64,000 bases of DNA from Actinoallomurus soli (GTDB taxonomy: Bacteria > Actinomycetota > Actinomycetes > Streptosporangiales > Streptosporangiaceae): contig NZ_JAMXMV010000022.1 of assembly GCF_024055715.1 (NCBI RefSeq), forward strand, positions 1-64,000. Reading direction: 5' to 3'. The notes under the pieces are model-generated. The model saw only the letters and a program-made list of their open reading frames with translations. It ran no database searches and was not told where the DNA came from. Positions 47,161 to 57,266 of the stretch are shown here, one piece after another. The translations under genes and the position numbers were made by a program. How positions within the stretch are numbered: position 1 is the first letter of the stretch; every line of letters starts with the position of its first letter.

Positions 47161-48696
47161 TCAGAGTCGCCTCCACGCCCGGCCGTCGCGGGCCATCATC
47201 TCGTCCGCAGCCTTCGGTCCCCAGCTGCCCGCCTTGTACAGCTCGGGCTTGCCGTGCTTGTCCCAGTACTCCTCGATCGGGTCGAGGATCTCCCAGGACA
47301 GCTCGACCTCCTCCTGCCGGGGGAACAGCGGCGGGTCGCCGATCAGCACGTCGAGCAGCAGGCGCTCGTACGCCTCGGGCGAGGACTCGGTGAACGACTC
47401 GCCGTAGTCGAAGTCCATGTTGACGTCCCGGACCTCCATGGAGGTGCCGGGGACCTTCGACCCGAAGCGCATGGTGACGCCCTCGTCCGGCTGCACGCGG
47501 ATGACCAGGGCGTTCTGGCCGAGCTCCTCGGTGTCCGTCGCGGCGAACGGCAGGTGCGGGGCGCGCTGGAACACCAGCGCGACCTCGGTGGCGCGCCGCG
47601 CCAGCCGCTTGCCGGTCCGCAGGTAGAACGGCACGCCCGCCCAGCGGCGCGTGTCGACGTCCACCCGGACGGCGGCGTACGTGTCGGTACGGGAGTTCGG
47701 CGGGATGCCCTCCTCCTCGTGGTAGCCGCGCACCTTGACGCCGCCCTGCCAGCCGGCGGCGTACTGCCCGCGCACGGTGTTGGCGCCCAGGTCCTTGGGC
47801 AGGCGCACGGCGGACAGCACCTTGGCCTTCTCCGCGCGCACGGACTCGGCCGCGAACGACACCGGCTCCTCCATGGCGGTCAGCGCCAGGAGCTGCAGCA
47901 GGTGGTTCTGGATCACGTCACGCGCGGTGCCGACGCCGTCGAAGTAGCCGGCGCGGCCGCCGATGCCGATGTCCTCGGCCATGGTGATCTGCACGTGGTC
48001 GACGTAGGAGCGGTTCCAGATCGGCTCGAACAGGTTGTTGGCGAAGCGCAGCGCCAGGATGTTCTGCACCGTCTCCTTGCCGAGGTAGTGGTCGATCCGG
48101 AAGATCGACTCCTCGGGGAAGACCTCGTGCAGGATGGCGTTGAGCTCCTGCGCGCTGGCCAGATCGTGGCCGAACGGCTTCTCGATGACGACGCGGCGCC
48201 AGGAGCCCTCCGACGGCTGCGACAGGCCGCTGGCCTGCAGCTGCTGGACGACCTCCTGGAAGAACTTCGGCGGGATCGACAGATAGAACGCGTAGTTGCC
48301 GCCGGTGCCGCGCTGCTCGTCCAGCTCCTTGACGGCCATCGCGAGCGTCTCGAACGCCCCGGGGTCGTCGAACGTGCCGGGGACGAAGTGAATGCCCTCG
48401 GCGAGCTGGTTCCAGACGTCCTCGCGGAACGGCGTACGGGCGTGCTCCTTCACCGCGTCGTGCGCCAGCTGCCGGAAGTCCTGGTGCTCCCAGTCCCGGC
48501 GGGCGAAGCCGACCAGCGAGAAGCCCGGCGGCAGCAGGCCGCGGTTGGCCAGGTCGTAAATGGCGGGCAGCAGCTTCTTGCGGGACAGATCACCCGTGAC
48601 GCCGAACAGCACGAGCACACACGGCCCGGCCACTCGCGGCAGCCGCTTGTCACGGGGGTCGCGGAGCGGGTTCGGCGGCTGTTGGCCGGTGTTCAT
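47161..48696 (-). CDS. zwf: Glucose-6-phosphate 1-dehydrogenase
   Basis: 511 aa. It has NADP-binding [19 protein letters not shown] near residue 33, the [15 protein letters not shown] segment, and the active-site motif [19 protein letters not shown] with the catalytic His and Lys. It oxidises glucose-6-phosphate to 6-phosphogluconolactone and makes NADPH. ATG 48696 start follows a GGAACGG-like site. The upstream 385 bp (48697-49081) are non-coding and must contain its promoter; I see no convincing -35/-10 pair there. Confidence 0.97.
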   Translation of the reverse strand: MNTGQQPPNPLRDPRDKRLPRVAGPCVLVLFGVTGDLSRKKLLPAIYDLANRGLLPPGFSLVGFARRDWEHQDFRQLAHDAVKEHARTPFREDVWNQLAEGIHFVPGTFDDPGAFETLAMAVKELDEQRGTGGNYAFYLSIPPKFFQEVVQQLQASGLSQPSEGSWRRVVIEKPFGHDLASAQELNAILHEVFPEESIFRIDHYLGKETVQNILALRFANNLFEPIWNRSYVDHVQITMAEDIGIGGRAGYFDGVGTARDVIQNHLLQLLALTAMEEPVSFAAESVRAEKAKVLSAVRLPKDLGANTVRGQYAAGWQGGVKVRGYHEEEGIPPNSRTDTYAAVRVDVDTRRWAGVPFYLRTGKRLARRATEVALVFQRAPHLPFAATDTEELGQNALVIRVQPDEGVTMRFGSKVPGTSMEVRDVNMDFDYGESFTESSPEAYERLLLDVLIGDPPLFPRQEEVELSWEILDPIEEYWDKHGKPELYKAGSWGPKAADEMMARDGRAWRRL

Positions 48697-49081
48697 CTCA
48701 TGTCTCCGTTCCCGTGGGCTTCACGTGTCCCGGTGGGCCATCTCATGCCCAAGGTTCCCCGTCCTTCCTAGTGGCGCGCCTGACGGCGCTCCGGCCGGGC
48801 GGTGGGCCGCTCGGCGTACGTATTCTCTCTCGCTTCAAGACCGGTCATCCGCGCTCACGACGAGACGACGGCCACCATGGGTAACCCTCGTACGGTGCGC
48901 GATCTTCCCATCACGCGGGCATCTACACAGTCCGTATTCGGCTCCTCGACTGCTTCATTCTCCGTCGGAGGCCCGGTGAACCGAAATGGCGCGATACTCC
49001 GATCGTTCCAGGAGACGCCGGAAAGAACCCCGTGAACCCGCGTATCCCGGTAGGTCCCAGGATCCCATGCCGGGCTCCTCG
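48697..49081. other. Intergenic region between zwf and pgi (no gene)
   Basis: 385 bp without a gene, between the zwf start and the pgi stop, both on the minus strand. It must hold the zwf promoter and probably the end of the pgi transcript. I see no clear terminator stem, operator dyad or RNA motif. Confidence 0.6.
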
Positions 49082-50704
49082 TCAGTCGGCGAGGGCGCTC
49101 TCCAGCCGGGCGAGGCCGGCGGCGCGGTCCCGCAGGTGCAACCGCACGGCCGTGCGACCGCGGGAGCGCAGCGCCCGCAGGTCGCCGAACGCCTGGGCGA
49201 GTTGCAGCGCCGACAGCCCGTACGGCCGGCCGGGTACCGGGACGTCCTCGTCCGCCGTGCCGGTGAGCTGCAGGATCACCGCCCCGGGAGGACCGTCCTT
49301 GAGCGCCTGGCCCGTCGAGTGCAGGACCCGGCCACCCCATCCGAAGGTGACCGGCGCCGTACGCAGCCGCCGGGCGAGCAGCGGCCGCAGGCGCCCGGCC
49401 GCCGCGTCCGCGACGCGGTCCAGGTGGGCGGCGACCGCGAGGTGGCCCCGCTCGGGGACGGCGCGGATCACCGCGTCGAGCGCGCCGCGCAGGTCCCCGG
49501 CCCCGTGGAACAGCTCGGCCGGGCCGTGCACCTCGACCTCGCCGTCCACCAGCACGGGCTCCCCGGCGGTCGGTAGCGGAGTCGTGCCGTCCCCCGAGAC
49601 GCGCAGCAGCGCCGCGACCGCCGCACGGGTCTCCCGCAGCGCCGGTTCGTCGAACGGATCCACGCCGATCACCCGGGCCGCGACGGCCACGGCGAACTGC
49701 CACAGCGCGATCTGCGCGCCGAGCGGGCCGGTGACCGCCAGCCCGGTGTCCCCGGGACGCCCGCCCAGGATCAGGGACAGCCGGTCGTCGGCCGCGTCGG
49801 CGCCCGGCGCGGCCGGATCCTCGAGGACGACCGGCACGATGCCTTTGCCGTCCTTGCCCGTCGCCGCGGCGACCAGCTGCTCGACCCATCCGTCGAGTCC
49901 GGGAACGCCCGAACCGCCGTCCGCGATGATCAGCTTGTCCCTGCCGCGGGACGCGGCCGCGCCCAGCGCCGCGCCCACGGTCAGGCCCGCGTTGTCGTAC
50001 GGCAGACGGAGCGCGGGCAGCACCGCCGCCGCCTCCTCCAGCAGCCGTCCCACGTCCACGCCGCACAGTGCCGCCGGGAGGAGCCCGGCCGCCGACAGCG
50101 ATCCGAACCGGCCGTTCACCTCCGGATCGGACAGGATCACCCGGTGGCCGGCCTCCTTGGCCGCCGCCTCCAGCGGCGAACCCGGGTCCGTGACCACGAC
50201 GATCCGCTCCGCCGGGTCGACGCCCGCCGCCCGGAACGCCTGCTCGAAGATCCGGCGCAGGGCGCCGATCTCGACCGCGCGGCCGCTCTTGCTCGACACC
50301 ACCAGGCCCGTACGGTCCAGGCGGTCGTCCAGCGCGCGGCGCACCTCCTGCGGATCGGCGCCGTCGAGGACGGTGAGGTCGGCGCCGTGCGCACGGGCGA
50401 CGACCTCGGCGGCGCGCGCCGCACCGCCCGTCCCCGCGAGGAGGACACGGTCCAGACCCGCGAAGCGGCCGGCCGCCTCGGACAGCTCCGGGAGCAGGCG
50501 GCGGGACGTCTCCGGCGCGTCGACCCACCCGAGCCGGCCGGCCGCCCGGCCCGCCGCGTCGGGCCCCCACAGGGACGCGTTCTTGGCCAGGAGCGCCGCC
50601 GGGACCCCGTCGTACGTGAGGCGTTCCAGCGTCTCCTCGGTATGCGCGACGGCGTCGCCCTGAACGGTCACGGACAGGCGTCCGGCGGTCACTCGCAAGG
50701 TCAC
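49082..50704 (-). CDS. pgi: Glucose-6-phosphate isomerase (actinobacterial type)
   Basis: 540 aa, divergent from the usual PGI. It keeps the SIS-type sugar-isomerase core: LLAGTGGAARAAEVVA, LVVSSKSGRAVEIGALRRIFEQ, and IVVVTDPGSPLEAAAKEAG. The C-terminal half (about residue 300 on) matches the second PGI domain (VPGLDGWVEQLVAAATGKDGKG). GTG 50704 is chosen because GGGAG lies 5-6 nt upstream. It lies between tal and zwf but is separated from tal by a strong terminator, so it is its own transcript. Catalytic residues differ enough that activity should be tested. Confidence 0.88.
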   Translation of the reverse strand: MTLRVTAGRLSVTVQGDAVAHTEETLERLTYDGVPAALLAKNASLWGPDAAGRAAGRLGWVDAPETSRRLLPELSEAAGRFAGLDRVLLAGTGGAARAAEVVARAHGADLTVLDGADPQEVRRALDDRLDRTGLVVSSKSGRAVEIGALRRIFEQAFRAAGVDPAERIVVVTDPGSPLEAAAKEAGHRVILSDPEVNGRFGSLSAAGLLPAALCGVDVGRLLEEAAAVLPALRLPYDNAGLTVGAALGAAASRGRDKLIIADGGSGVPGLDGWVEQLVAAATGKDGKGIVPVVLEDPAAPGADAADDRLSLILGGRPGDTGLAVTGPLGAQIALWQFAVAVAARVIGVDPFDEPALRETRAAVAALLRVSGDGTTPLPTAGEPVLVDGEVEVHGPAELFHGAGDLRGALDAVIRAVPERGHLAVAAHLDRVADAAAGRLRPLLARRLRTAPVTFGWGGRVLHSTGQALKDGPPGAVILQLTGTADEDVPVPGRPYGLSALQLAQAFGDLRALRSRGRTAVRLHLRDRAAGLARLESALAD

Positions 50705-50872
50705 GACGTCTCCCGGCCCCGATCCTCTCGCCACGCCCGCGCCGTGCCGCGCCGCCCGTGGGTCACCGGGTGCGGCGGCGCGCACCGCCGGCCGTGACGT
50801 GTCCTGGTTCTCCTTCGCGTCGGGCGATACCCGGCCCGGCGCGTGTCACTCACGGCACGGCGGCGATAGTGA

Positions 50873-50922
50873 AACGTGCCCGGCCGGTCACCCGCCGTGA
50901 GGCGGGGCCGGCCGGGCACGTT
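50873..50922 (-). terminator. Terminator between tal and pgi
   Basis: A long branched inverted repeat: outer 15-bp arms AACGTGCCCGGCCGG (50873-50887) with 50908-50922, and an inner hairpin CCCGCC-GTGA-GGCGGG (50891-50906). It sits 21 bp after the tal stop on the minus strand. Confidence 0.85.
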
Positions 50923-50942
50923 CGGGTGCGCGGGCCTGGTGC

Positions 50943-52040
50943 TCAGGCCTTGTCGCGCAGCTCGCCCTTGATCGTGTCGAGCAGCTCGGTCCAGGACGCC
51001 TCGAACTTCTCGACGCCCTCCTCCTCCAGGACCCGGACGACGTCGTCGTAGTCGACGCCGGCCTCCTTGAGCGCGGCCATGTGCGCCCGCGCGTCCTCGT
51101 AGAAGGGGCGGATCGTGTCGCCGGTGATCTCGCCGTGGTCGGCGACCGCGTCCAGGGTCGGCTCCGGCATGGTGTTGACCGTGTCCGGGGCGACGAGCTG
51201 GTCGACGTACATCGTGTCGGAGTAGTCCGGGTTCTTCACGCCCGTCGACGCCCACAGGGGACGCTGGACGCGGGCGCCCGCGTCCTTGAGCGCCTTCCAC
51301 CGGTCGGTGCCGAACTTCTCCTCGTACAGCGCGTACGCGAGCCGGGCGTTGGCGATGCCCGCCTTGCCCGCGAGGTCGGAGCGGCCGGCCTTGTCCAGCC
51401 GCTTGTCGATCTCGGTGTCGACGCGGCTGACGAAGAACGACGCGACCGACGCGATCTTCGACAGGTCGTGGCCGTTCTCCCGGGCCTTCTCCAGGCCCTC
51501 GAAGAACGCGTCGATGACGTGCCCGTAGCGCTCCAGCGAGAAGATCAGCGTGACGTTCACGCTGATGCCCAGCGCCAGCGTCTCGGTGATCGCCGGCAGG
51601 CCAGCGAGGGTCGCCGGAATCTTGATCATGGTGTTCGGCCGGTCGACCAGCCACCACAGCGCCTTGGCCTCGGCCGCGGTCTTCTCGGTGTCGTGCGCCA
51701 GGCGCGGGTCCACCTCGATCGACACCCGGCCGTCGAGGCCCTCGGTGCGGTCGTAGACCGGGCGCAGCACGTCGGCGGCCCAGCGGATGTCGTACGTCGT
51801 GACGGCCCGGACGGCCTCCTCGAGGTCCACGCCGCGGATGGCGAGGTCGCGGACCTGCTCGTCGTACGCCGAGCCCTGGCTCAGCGCCTTGGAGAAGATC
51901 GTGGGGTTGGAGGTCACGCCCACGACCTGCTTGTCGCGGATCAGGGACTCGAGGTTGCCCGTGCGGAGGCGCTCCCGGCTGATGTCGTCCAGCCAGATGG
52001 ATACGCCCTCGCCTGAGAGCTTCTTCAGAATGTCGCTCAT
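50943..52040 (-). CDS. tal: Transaldolase
   Basis: 365 aa. TIM-barrel enzyme with Schiff-base lysine in [27 protein letters not shown] near the N terminus and [12 protein letters not shown] and [14 protein letters not shown]. Length and motifs place it in the actinobacterial/cyanobacterial type. It transfers dihydroxyacetone from sedoheptulose-7-phosphate to glyceraldehyde-3-phosphate. ATG 52040 start; tkt stop is 8 bp upstream, so the two are cotranscribed. Confidence 0.97.
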   Translation of the reverse strand: MSDILKKLSGEGVSIWLDDISRERLRTGNLESLIRDKQVVGVTSNPTIFSKALSQGSAYDEQVRDLAIRGVDLEEAVRAVTTYDIRWAADVLRPVYDRTEGLDGRVSIEVDPRLAHDTEKTAAEAKALWWLVDRPNTMIKIPATLAGLPAITETLALGISVNVTLIFSLERYGHVIDAFFEGLEKARENGHDLSKIASVASFFVSRVDTEIDKRLDKAGRSDLAGKAGIANARLAYALYEEKFGTDRWKALKDAGARVQRPLWASTGVKNPDYSDTMYVDQLVAPDTVNTMPEPTLDAVADHGEITGDTIRPFYEDARAHMAALKEAGVDYDDVVRVLEEEGVEKFEASWTELLDTIKGELRDKA

Positions 52041-52048
52041 GTCTCTCC

Positions 52049-54169
52049 TCAGTTGCCGGTCGTCGAACCCCGGCCGCCGGCGTTCGCCTTCGTGAGGCTG
52101 GCGCGCGCGGCCGCGACGACCCGCTCGGCGGTGAAGCCGAACTGCTCGTACAGCGTCTGGTAGTCGGCGGAGGCGCCGAAGTGCTCGAGGCTCACGCTCT
52201 CGCCGGCCTCACCGACGTAGCCGCGCCAGCCGAGCGCGATGCCCGCCTCGACCGACACGCGGGCGCGCACGGCCGGGGGCAGCACCTGCTGCTTGTAGGC
52301 GTCGTCCTGCTCCTCGAACCACTCGACGCACGGCATCGAGACGACGCGCGTCGGCGTGCCCGCCTCCTCGAGGATCTTGCGGGCCTCGACCGCGATCTGC
52401 ACCTCGCTGCCGGTGGCGATGAGGATCACCTCGGGCTGCCCGTTGGAGGCGTCGGCCAGGACGTACCCGCCCTTGGCGGTGCCCTCGGCGGAGCCGAACT
52501 CGCTCCGGTCGAAGGTCGGCACCTTCTGCCGGGTCAGCGCCAGACCGGCGGGACGGTCGGTGTGCTCCAGGACCGTCCGCCAGGCCACGGCGGTCTCGTT
52601 GGCGTCCGCCGGGCGGACGACGTCGAGGCCGGGGATGGCGCGCAGCGCCCACAGGTGCTCGACGGGCTGGTGCGTCGGGCCGTCCTCGCCCAGGCCGATC
52701 GAGTCGTGCGTCCAGACGTAGGTGACCGGCAGCTTCATCAGCGCGGCGAGCCGCACCGACGGGCGCATGTAGTCGCTGAACACCAGGAACGTGCCGCCGT
52801 ACGGGCGGGTGCCGCCGTGCAGCGTGATGCCGTTCAGGATGGCGCCCATGCCGTGCTCGCGGATGCCGAAGTGCAGGGTCCGGCCGTAGCGGCCGCCGGG
52901 GAACGCCTTGGTCTGGTACTCGTCGGGGATGAAGGACGGCTCGCCCTTCATCGTCGTGTTGTTGCTCTCCGCCAGGTCGGCCGAGCCGCCCCACAGCTCC
53001 GGCAGCACCGGGCCGATGGCGTTCAGAACCTCACCGGAGGCGGCGCGGGTCGCCAGACCCTTCCCCGCCTCGAACTCCGGCAGCTTGGCGGTCCAGCCGT
53101 CCGGCAGCCGCCGCGCGCGGATCCGGTCGAACTCCGCGGCGCGCTCGGCGTTGGCGGCCCGCCACGCCTCGTACGCCTTCTCCCACTCGGCGCGGGCCGC
53201 GCGGCCCCGGTCGATCACCTTGCGGGTGTGCTCGAGCACGTCCTCCGGGACCTCGAAGGTCTGGTCCGGGTTCCACCCGAGGACGCGCTTGGTGGCGGCG
53301 ACCTCGTCGGCGCCGAGCGCCGAGCCGTGGATCTTGCCGGTGTTCTGCTTGTTCGGCGCGGGCCAGCCGATGATCGTGCGCAGCGCGATGAACGAGGGCC
53401 GGTCGGTGACCTCACGGGCGGCCTCGATGGCGCGGAACAGCGCCTCCGGGTCCTCCTTGTACTCGCCGTCCGCCGTCCAGTCGACGGTCTGGACGTGCCA
53501 GCCGTACGCCTCGTAGCGCGCCGCCACGTCCTCGGACTTGGCGATGTTGGTGTCGTCCTCGATCGAGATGTGGTTGTCGTCGTAGATGACGACGAGGTTG
53601 CCCAGCTTCTGGTGGCCCGCGATCGCGCTCACCTCGTGGCTGATGCCCTCCTCGATGTCACCGTCGGAGACGATCGAGTAGATGTAGTGGTCGAACGGGC
53701 TCTCCCCGGCCGCGGCCTCCGGGTCGAACAGGCCGCGCTCGCGGCGCGCCGCCATCGCCATGCCGACGGCGTTGCCGAGGCCCTGGCCGAGCGGCCCGGT
53801 GGTGGTCTCAACGCCGGCGGTGTGCCCGTGCTCGGGGTGACCCGGCGTCAGGCTGCCCCACTTGCGCAGGTGCTTCAGGTCGTCCAGGGTGAGGCCATAG
53901 CCCGCCAGGTACAGCTGGATGTAGAGGGTCAGGCTCGAGTGGCCGGCCGACAGGACGAACCTGTCGCGACCGGTCCAGTCGGGGTCGGTCGGGTCATGGC
54001 GCATCACCCGCTGGAACAACAGGTAGGCGGCGGGGGCGAGGCTCATCGCGGTGCCCGGGTGACCGGAGCCCGCCTCTTCCACCGCGTCCATGGCCAGCAC
54101 GCGGACCGTGTCCACCGCCCGCCGGTCCAGGTCGGTCCACTCGAATGATTTATCGGATTGCGTACTCAC
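52049..54169 (-). CDS. tkt: Transketolase
   Basis: 706 aa. TPP enzyme: [44 protein letters not shown] motif [12 protein letters not shown]-like (here [17 protein letters not shown]), and the C-terminal [23 protein letters not shown]. It moves two-carbon units between sugar phosphates. GTG 54169 is chosen because known actinobacterial transketolases begin around [14 protein letters not shown] and GGAG lies 7 nt upstream; ATG 54202 is an alternative. It shares a 359-bp region with divergent ctaB. Operon tkt-tal. Confidence 0.95.
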   Translation of the reverse strand: MSTQSDKSFEWTDLDRRAVDTVRVLAMDAVEEAGSGHPGTAMSLAPAAYLLFQRVMRHDPTDPDWTGRDRFVLSAGHSSLTLYIQLYLAGYGLTLDDLKHLRKWGSLTPGHPEHGHTAGVETTTGPLGQGLGNAVGMAMAARRERGLFDPEAAAGESPFDHYIYSIVSDGDIEEGISHEVSAIAGHQKLGNLVVIYDDNHISIEDDTNIAKSEDVAARYEAYGWHVQTVDWTADGEYKEDPEALFRAIEAAREVTDRPSFIALRTIIGWPAPNKQNTGKIHGSALGADEVAATKRVLGWNPDQTFEVPEDVLEHTRKVIDRGRAARAEWEKAYEAWRAANAERAAEFDRIRARRLPDGWTAKLPEFEAGKGLATRAASGEVLNAIGPVLPELWGGSADLAESNNTTMKGEPSFIPDEYQTKAFPGGRYGRTLHFGIREHGMGAILNGITLHGGTRPYGGTFLVFSDYMRPSVRLAALMKLPVTYVWTHDSIGLGEDGPTHQPVEHLWALRAIPGLDVVRPADANETAVAWRTVLEHTDRPAGLALTRQKVPTFDRSEFGSAEGTAKGGYVLADASNGQPEVILIATGSEVQIAVEARKILEEAGTPTRVVSMPCVEWFEEQDDAYKQQVLPPAVRARVSVEAGIALGWRGYVGEAGESVSLEHFGASADYQTLYEQFGFTAERVVAAARASLTKANAGGRGSTTGN

Positions 54170-54528
54170 GAGACGCTCCAGGCTCCTCTCGACTTCTGTC
54201 ATGTCCCCAGACCCGTCCCCAGCCGAAAAAAGAACCCGTGACCAGGCCACGCCGGGGCCCGAACGCGAGCCTATCGCCCGCGCTCCCACGGCTTTGACAG
54301 GTGCTCCTCTATATGAACACCGCGACCTTGTACCGCATTTCCCTGAGACGCCGGGGTTAACCCGTTCTGCCGCACCCACCCCGGTGACGGGGTACACGGG
54401 GACCGGCACTACAGTGATTGCGCGGTGGAGCCCACGTGGCCGGTGCCCGATCAGAGCCGAGTGGCGGCAGGAATCCGAGGATCAGACACAGTGTCCCTTA
54501 ACGTCGTGAACGCGCAGGTGAACATCCG
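54170..54528. other. Divergent promoter region of tkt and ctaB (no gene)
   Basis: 359 bp. A TTGACA at 54294-54299 and a TACAGT at 54410-54415 preceded by GGTGAC (54383-54388) are candidate elements, but neither forms a convincing pair with 16-18 bp spacing. No dyad or riboswitch-like structure is seen. Confidence 0.4.
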
Positions 54529-55473
54529 GTGACGGTGGTCATCAACCGTCCGGCGAGGACTCCTGCGCCGCCCACGCCCGGCCGTCGGCCGTTCGGCGCA
54601 CTCGTGCGCGCCTATGTCGCGCTGACCAAGCCGCGCATCATCGAGCTCCTGCTCATCACGACGATTCCGGTGATGTTCCTGGCGGCCGGCGGTCTGCCGC
54701 CGCTGTGGCCCGTGATCGCCACCCTCGTCGGCGGCATGCTCTCGGCGGGCAGCGCCAACGCGCTGAACTGCTACATCGACCGCGACATCGACGCGAAGAT
54801 GCGCCGGACCCGCCGGCGGCCTCTGCCGATGGTGCAGGTCACGCCGAAGGAGACCCTGGTCTTCGGGATCGCCCTCGCCGTCGCCTCCACCGTCTTCCTC
54901 GCCCTCGCCGTCAACCCGCTGTCCGCGGCCCTGTCGGTGTTCGCGATCCTGTTCTACGTCTTCGTGTACTCGATGGTGCTGAAGCGGCGGACGAAGCAGA
55001 ACGTCGTCTGGGGCGGGATCGCCGGCTGCATGCCCGTCCTGATCGGGTGGTCCGCGCTCACCGACAGCGTGTCCTGGACCCCGATCGTGCTGTTCCTGGT
55101 GGTGTTCTTCTGGACGCCGCCGCACACCTGGACGCTGGCCATGCGCTACCGCGAGGACTACGCGGCCGCCAACGTGCCGATGCTGCCGGTGGTCGCCACC
55201 GAGCGCCGCGTCGCCGTCGAGGTCATCGTCTACACCTGGATCACGATCGCGTGCTCGCTGGCGCTGTGGCCGATCGCGCACACGACGATCTTCTACCCGA
55301 TCGCCGCGGCCGTCCTCGGCGCCGCCTGCCTCGTCGAGGCGTACCGCCTCCTCGGCCGGGTCCGCGCGGGCATCACCGGCGCGGTGCTCAAGCCGATGCG
55401 CTACTTCCACCTGTCCAACGCCTATCTGGCGCTGCTCTTCCTCGCGGTGGCGATCGACCCGCTGCTGCACTGA
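54529..55473 (+). CDS. ctaB: Protoheme IX farnesyltransferase (heme O synthase)
   Basis: 314 aa, UbiA-type prenyltransferase with about nine transmembrane helices. Both prenyl-diphosphate motifs are visible: [19 protein letters not shown] and the second in [16 protein letters not shown]. It makes heme O for the terminal cytochrome oxidase. GTG 54529 is preceded by weak complementarity only. Neighbour tkt is divergent; in actinomycetes ctaB and ctaA or tkt are often adjacent. It is followed by the PrsW-like gene after 16 bp. Confidence 0.95.
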   Translation: MTVVINRPARTPAPPTPGRRPFGALVRAYVALTKPRIIELLLITTIPVMFLAAGGLPPLWPVIATLVGGMLSAGSANALNCYIDRDIDAKMRRTRRRPLPMVQVTPKETLVFGIALAVASTVFLALAVNPLSAALSVFAILFYVFVYSMVLKRRTKQNVVWGGIAGCMPVLIGWSALTDSVSWTPIVLFLVVFFWTPPHTWTLAMRYREDYAAANVPMLPVVATERRVAVEVIVYTWITIACSLALWPIAHTTIFYPIAAAVLGAACLVEAYRLLGRVRAGITGAVLKPMRYFHLSNAYLALLFLAVAIDPLLH

Positions 55474-55489
55474 CGGTTAACCTCCCGGC

Positions 55490-56980
55490 ATGGCGCGTGT
55501 CGATCCCAAGGCGATCCTCGAAGGGCGGATGCCCGGCCGGGCCCCGGTCGGACTGATCATCGGGCTGGTCGTCTCGTCGGCCTGCGCGATCGTCGTCCTG
55601 GGCCTGGACGCGATGAACGGTGCGCCGTTCCTCGTCGGCCTCGTCCTGGCGATCCTGCCCGTTCCGCTGCTGGTGGCGCTCGTCCTCACCCTGGACCGGC
55701 TCGAGCCCGAGCCGTGGCGGGCCCTGCTGTTCGCCTTCATGTGGGGCGCCGGCGTCGCCGTCCTCGGCGCGCTGCTCCTCAACACCGCCGGGTACGAGTT
55801 CCTGACCAAACCGGTGTTCGGCCAGCGCGGGGAGCTGGTCACGGCCTCCGTCGGCGCGCCCCTGGTCGAGGAGTCGCTGAAGGGCGCGGTGCTCTTCGGG
55901 TTCCTGTGGTTCCGGCGCAACGAGCTGGACGGGCTGACCGACGGCATCATCTACGCCGCCATGGTCGCCCTCGGCTTCGCCATGATGGAGAACATCGGCT
56001 ACTACATCCGCGCCGTCCACCAGCACAACCTCGAGGCCGTGTTCATCATGCGCGGGGTGATCTCGCCGTTCGGGCACCCGCTGTTCACCTCGATGACCGG
56101 GCTGGGCGTCGCCTACGCCGCGCTGCACCGGGGCGCCGCCCGCGTCGCGGCGCCCGTCGCCGGGCTCTGCACGGCGATGCTGCTGCACGGCACGTGGAAC
56201 TTCTCCACCGCCTTCGGCCTCAAGGGCCTGATGATCGCCTACGGCATCGACTTCTGCATCCTCATCGGGCTGATCGTCGTCGTCCGCTGGGAGCGCCGCC
56301 AGACCGTCCGGCTCATCCAGCGGCACCTGCCGATGTACGCCGGGACCGGCCTGGTCACGCCGCAGGACGTCCACATGCTCGGCAATCTCAAGCTGCGCCG
56401 CCGCGCCCGCCAGTGGGCCCGCATGGCCGGGGGCACCCGGGCGGGCCGGGCGATGGCCGACTACCAGCTCGCCGCCACGGAGCTGGCGCTGCTGCACCAG
56501 AGGGCCGAGCGGCACGTCGCCGAGCCGGCGTGGTTCTACCGGCGCCGTCAGGACCTGCTGAACCTCATGCACCTGGCGCGCCAGGCGTTCCAGGGCCGTC
56601 AGCCGCGGCCTCTCGTTCCGCCGTGGGCCGGACAGGGTGGATCGGGGTTCCTCCACCCGGGCGCGTCGTACGGGCCGCCGCCGCCCGGACCGTTCTCCGC
56701 TCCGGGACCGTACGCCCCGCCGGGCGGCCCGTACGGTTCCCCGGGTCCGTACGGCCCCGCGGGCCCGCACGGGCCGTCAGGCTCGCACGGGCCCGCAGGT
56801 CCGCACGGCTCGCCGGACCCCTATGGCACGTCGGGTCCCTACGGACCGCAGGGCGGTCCTGGAACGCCCGGACCCGCCGGGCCGGGAGGACCCTGGGGCC
56901 CGCCCGGCGGCCCCTCCGGCCCCCACGACGCTCCGGGCGGTCACGGCCCTCAGGACCCGCCAGGGCCGTACGGGCGCTGA
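55490..56980 (+). CDS. PrsW-family intramembrane metalloprotease with collagen-like tail
   Basis: 496 aa. About eight transmembrane helices. Conserved PrsW/Abi-type residues are VEESLKGAVLFGFLW (EE motif), FAMMENIGYYI, PFGHPLFTSMTGLG and LLHGTWNFS. Residues about 375-496 are a Pro/Gly/Tyr/His-rich tail of GPYGxPGPYGP type resembling collagen-like repeats. Known PrsW cleaves the RsiW anti-sigma in Bacillus; the substrate here is unknown, and no anti-sigma gene is adjacent. ATG 55490 start. No clear terminator follows, and the 286-bp gap to GH92 contains its promoter and operator. Confidence 0.86.
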   Translation: MARVDPKAILEGRMPGRAPVGLIIGLVVSSACAIVVLGLDAMNGAPFLVGLVLAILPVPLLVALVLTLDRLEPEPWRALLFAFMWGAGVAVLGALLLNTAGYEFLTKPVFGQRGELVTASVGAPLVEESLKGAVLFGFLWFRRNELDGLTDGIIYAAMVALGFAMMENIGYYIRAVHQHNLEAVFIMRGVISPFGHPLFTSMTGLGVAYAALHRGAARVAAPVAGLCTAMLLHGTWNFSTAFGLKGLMIAYGIDFCILIGLIVVVRWERRQTVRLIQRHLPMYAGTGLVTPQDVHMLGNLKLRRRARQWARMAGGTRAGRAMADYQLAATELALLHQRAERHVAEPAWFYRRRQDLLNLMHLARQAFQGRQPRPLVPPWAGQGGSGFLHPGASYGPPPPGPFSAPGPYAPPGGPYGSPGPYGPAGPHGPSGSHGPAGPHGSPDPYGTSGPYGPQGGPGTPGPAGPGGPWGPPGGPSGPHDAPGGHGPQDPPGPYGR

Positions 56981-57155
56981 GGACGTCGGTGCACCGACCG
57001 CCGTGTGGGGGATGAGGCCGTCGGCGTACTCACCGCCGTGCGGACGATGAGGCGGCGGCGCCCGCGCCGCTCGTGCCGTCCCCGCTCCGGGCCGGGCCGA
57101 CCCGGAGTCCTCGTGCGGCGTGACCGGCCGCTCCCTCTGTGACCGATTCTGACCA

Positions 57156-57183
57156 TTGACTCCCGAGTTACGGAGGTTAACAA
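57156..57183 (+). promoter_or_regulatory. Candidate promoter of the GH92 gene
   Basis: TTGACT (57156-57161) and TAACAA (57178-57183) are separated by 16 bp, giving a transcription start near 57190, just before a LacI-type palindrome. Confidence 0.6.
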
Positions 57184-57195
57184 TGCCGATAGTCG

Positions 57196-57209
57196 TGACA
57201 ACGTTGTCA
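57196..57209. promoter_or_regulatory. LacI-type operator upstream of GH92
   Basis: TGACAACGTTGTCA is a perfect 14-bp palindrome with the central CG expected of LacI-family operators. It lies immediately downstream of the predicted start site, 57 bp before the GH92 GTG, so a repressor bound here would block transcription. No LacI gene is in the window. Confidence 0.82.
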
Positions 57210-57266
57210 TGACGCGCGCGATGGTCCTCCGCCAGCGCAACCGGTGACCTCCCCCGAGGAGCAGCT

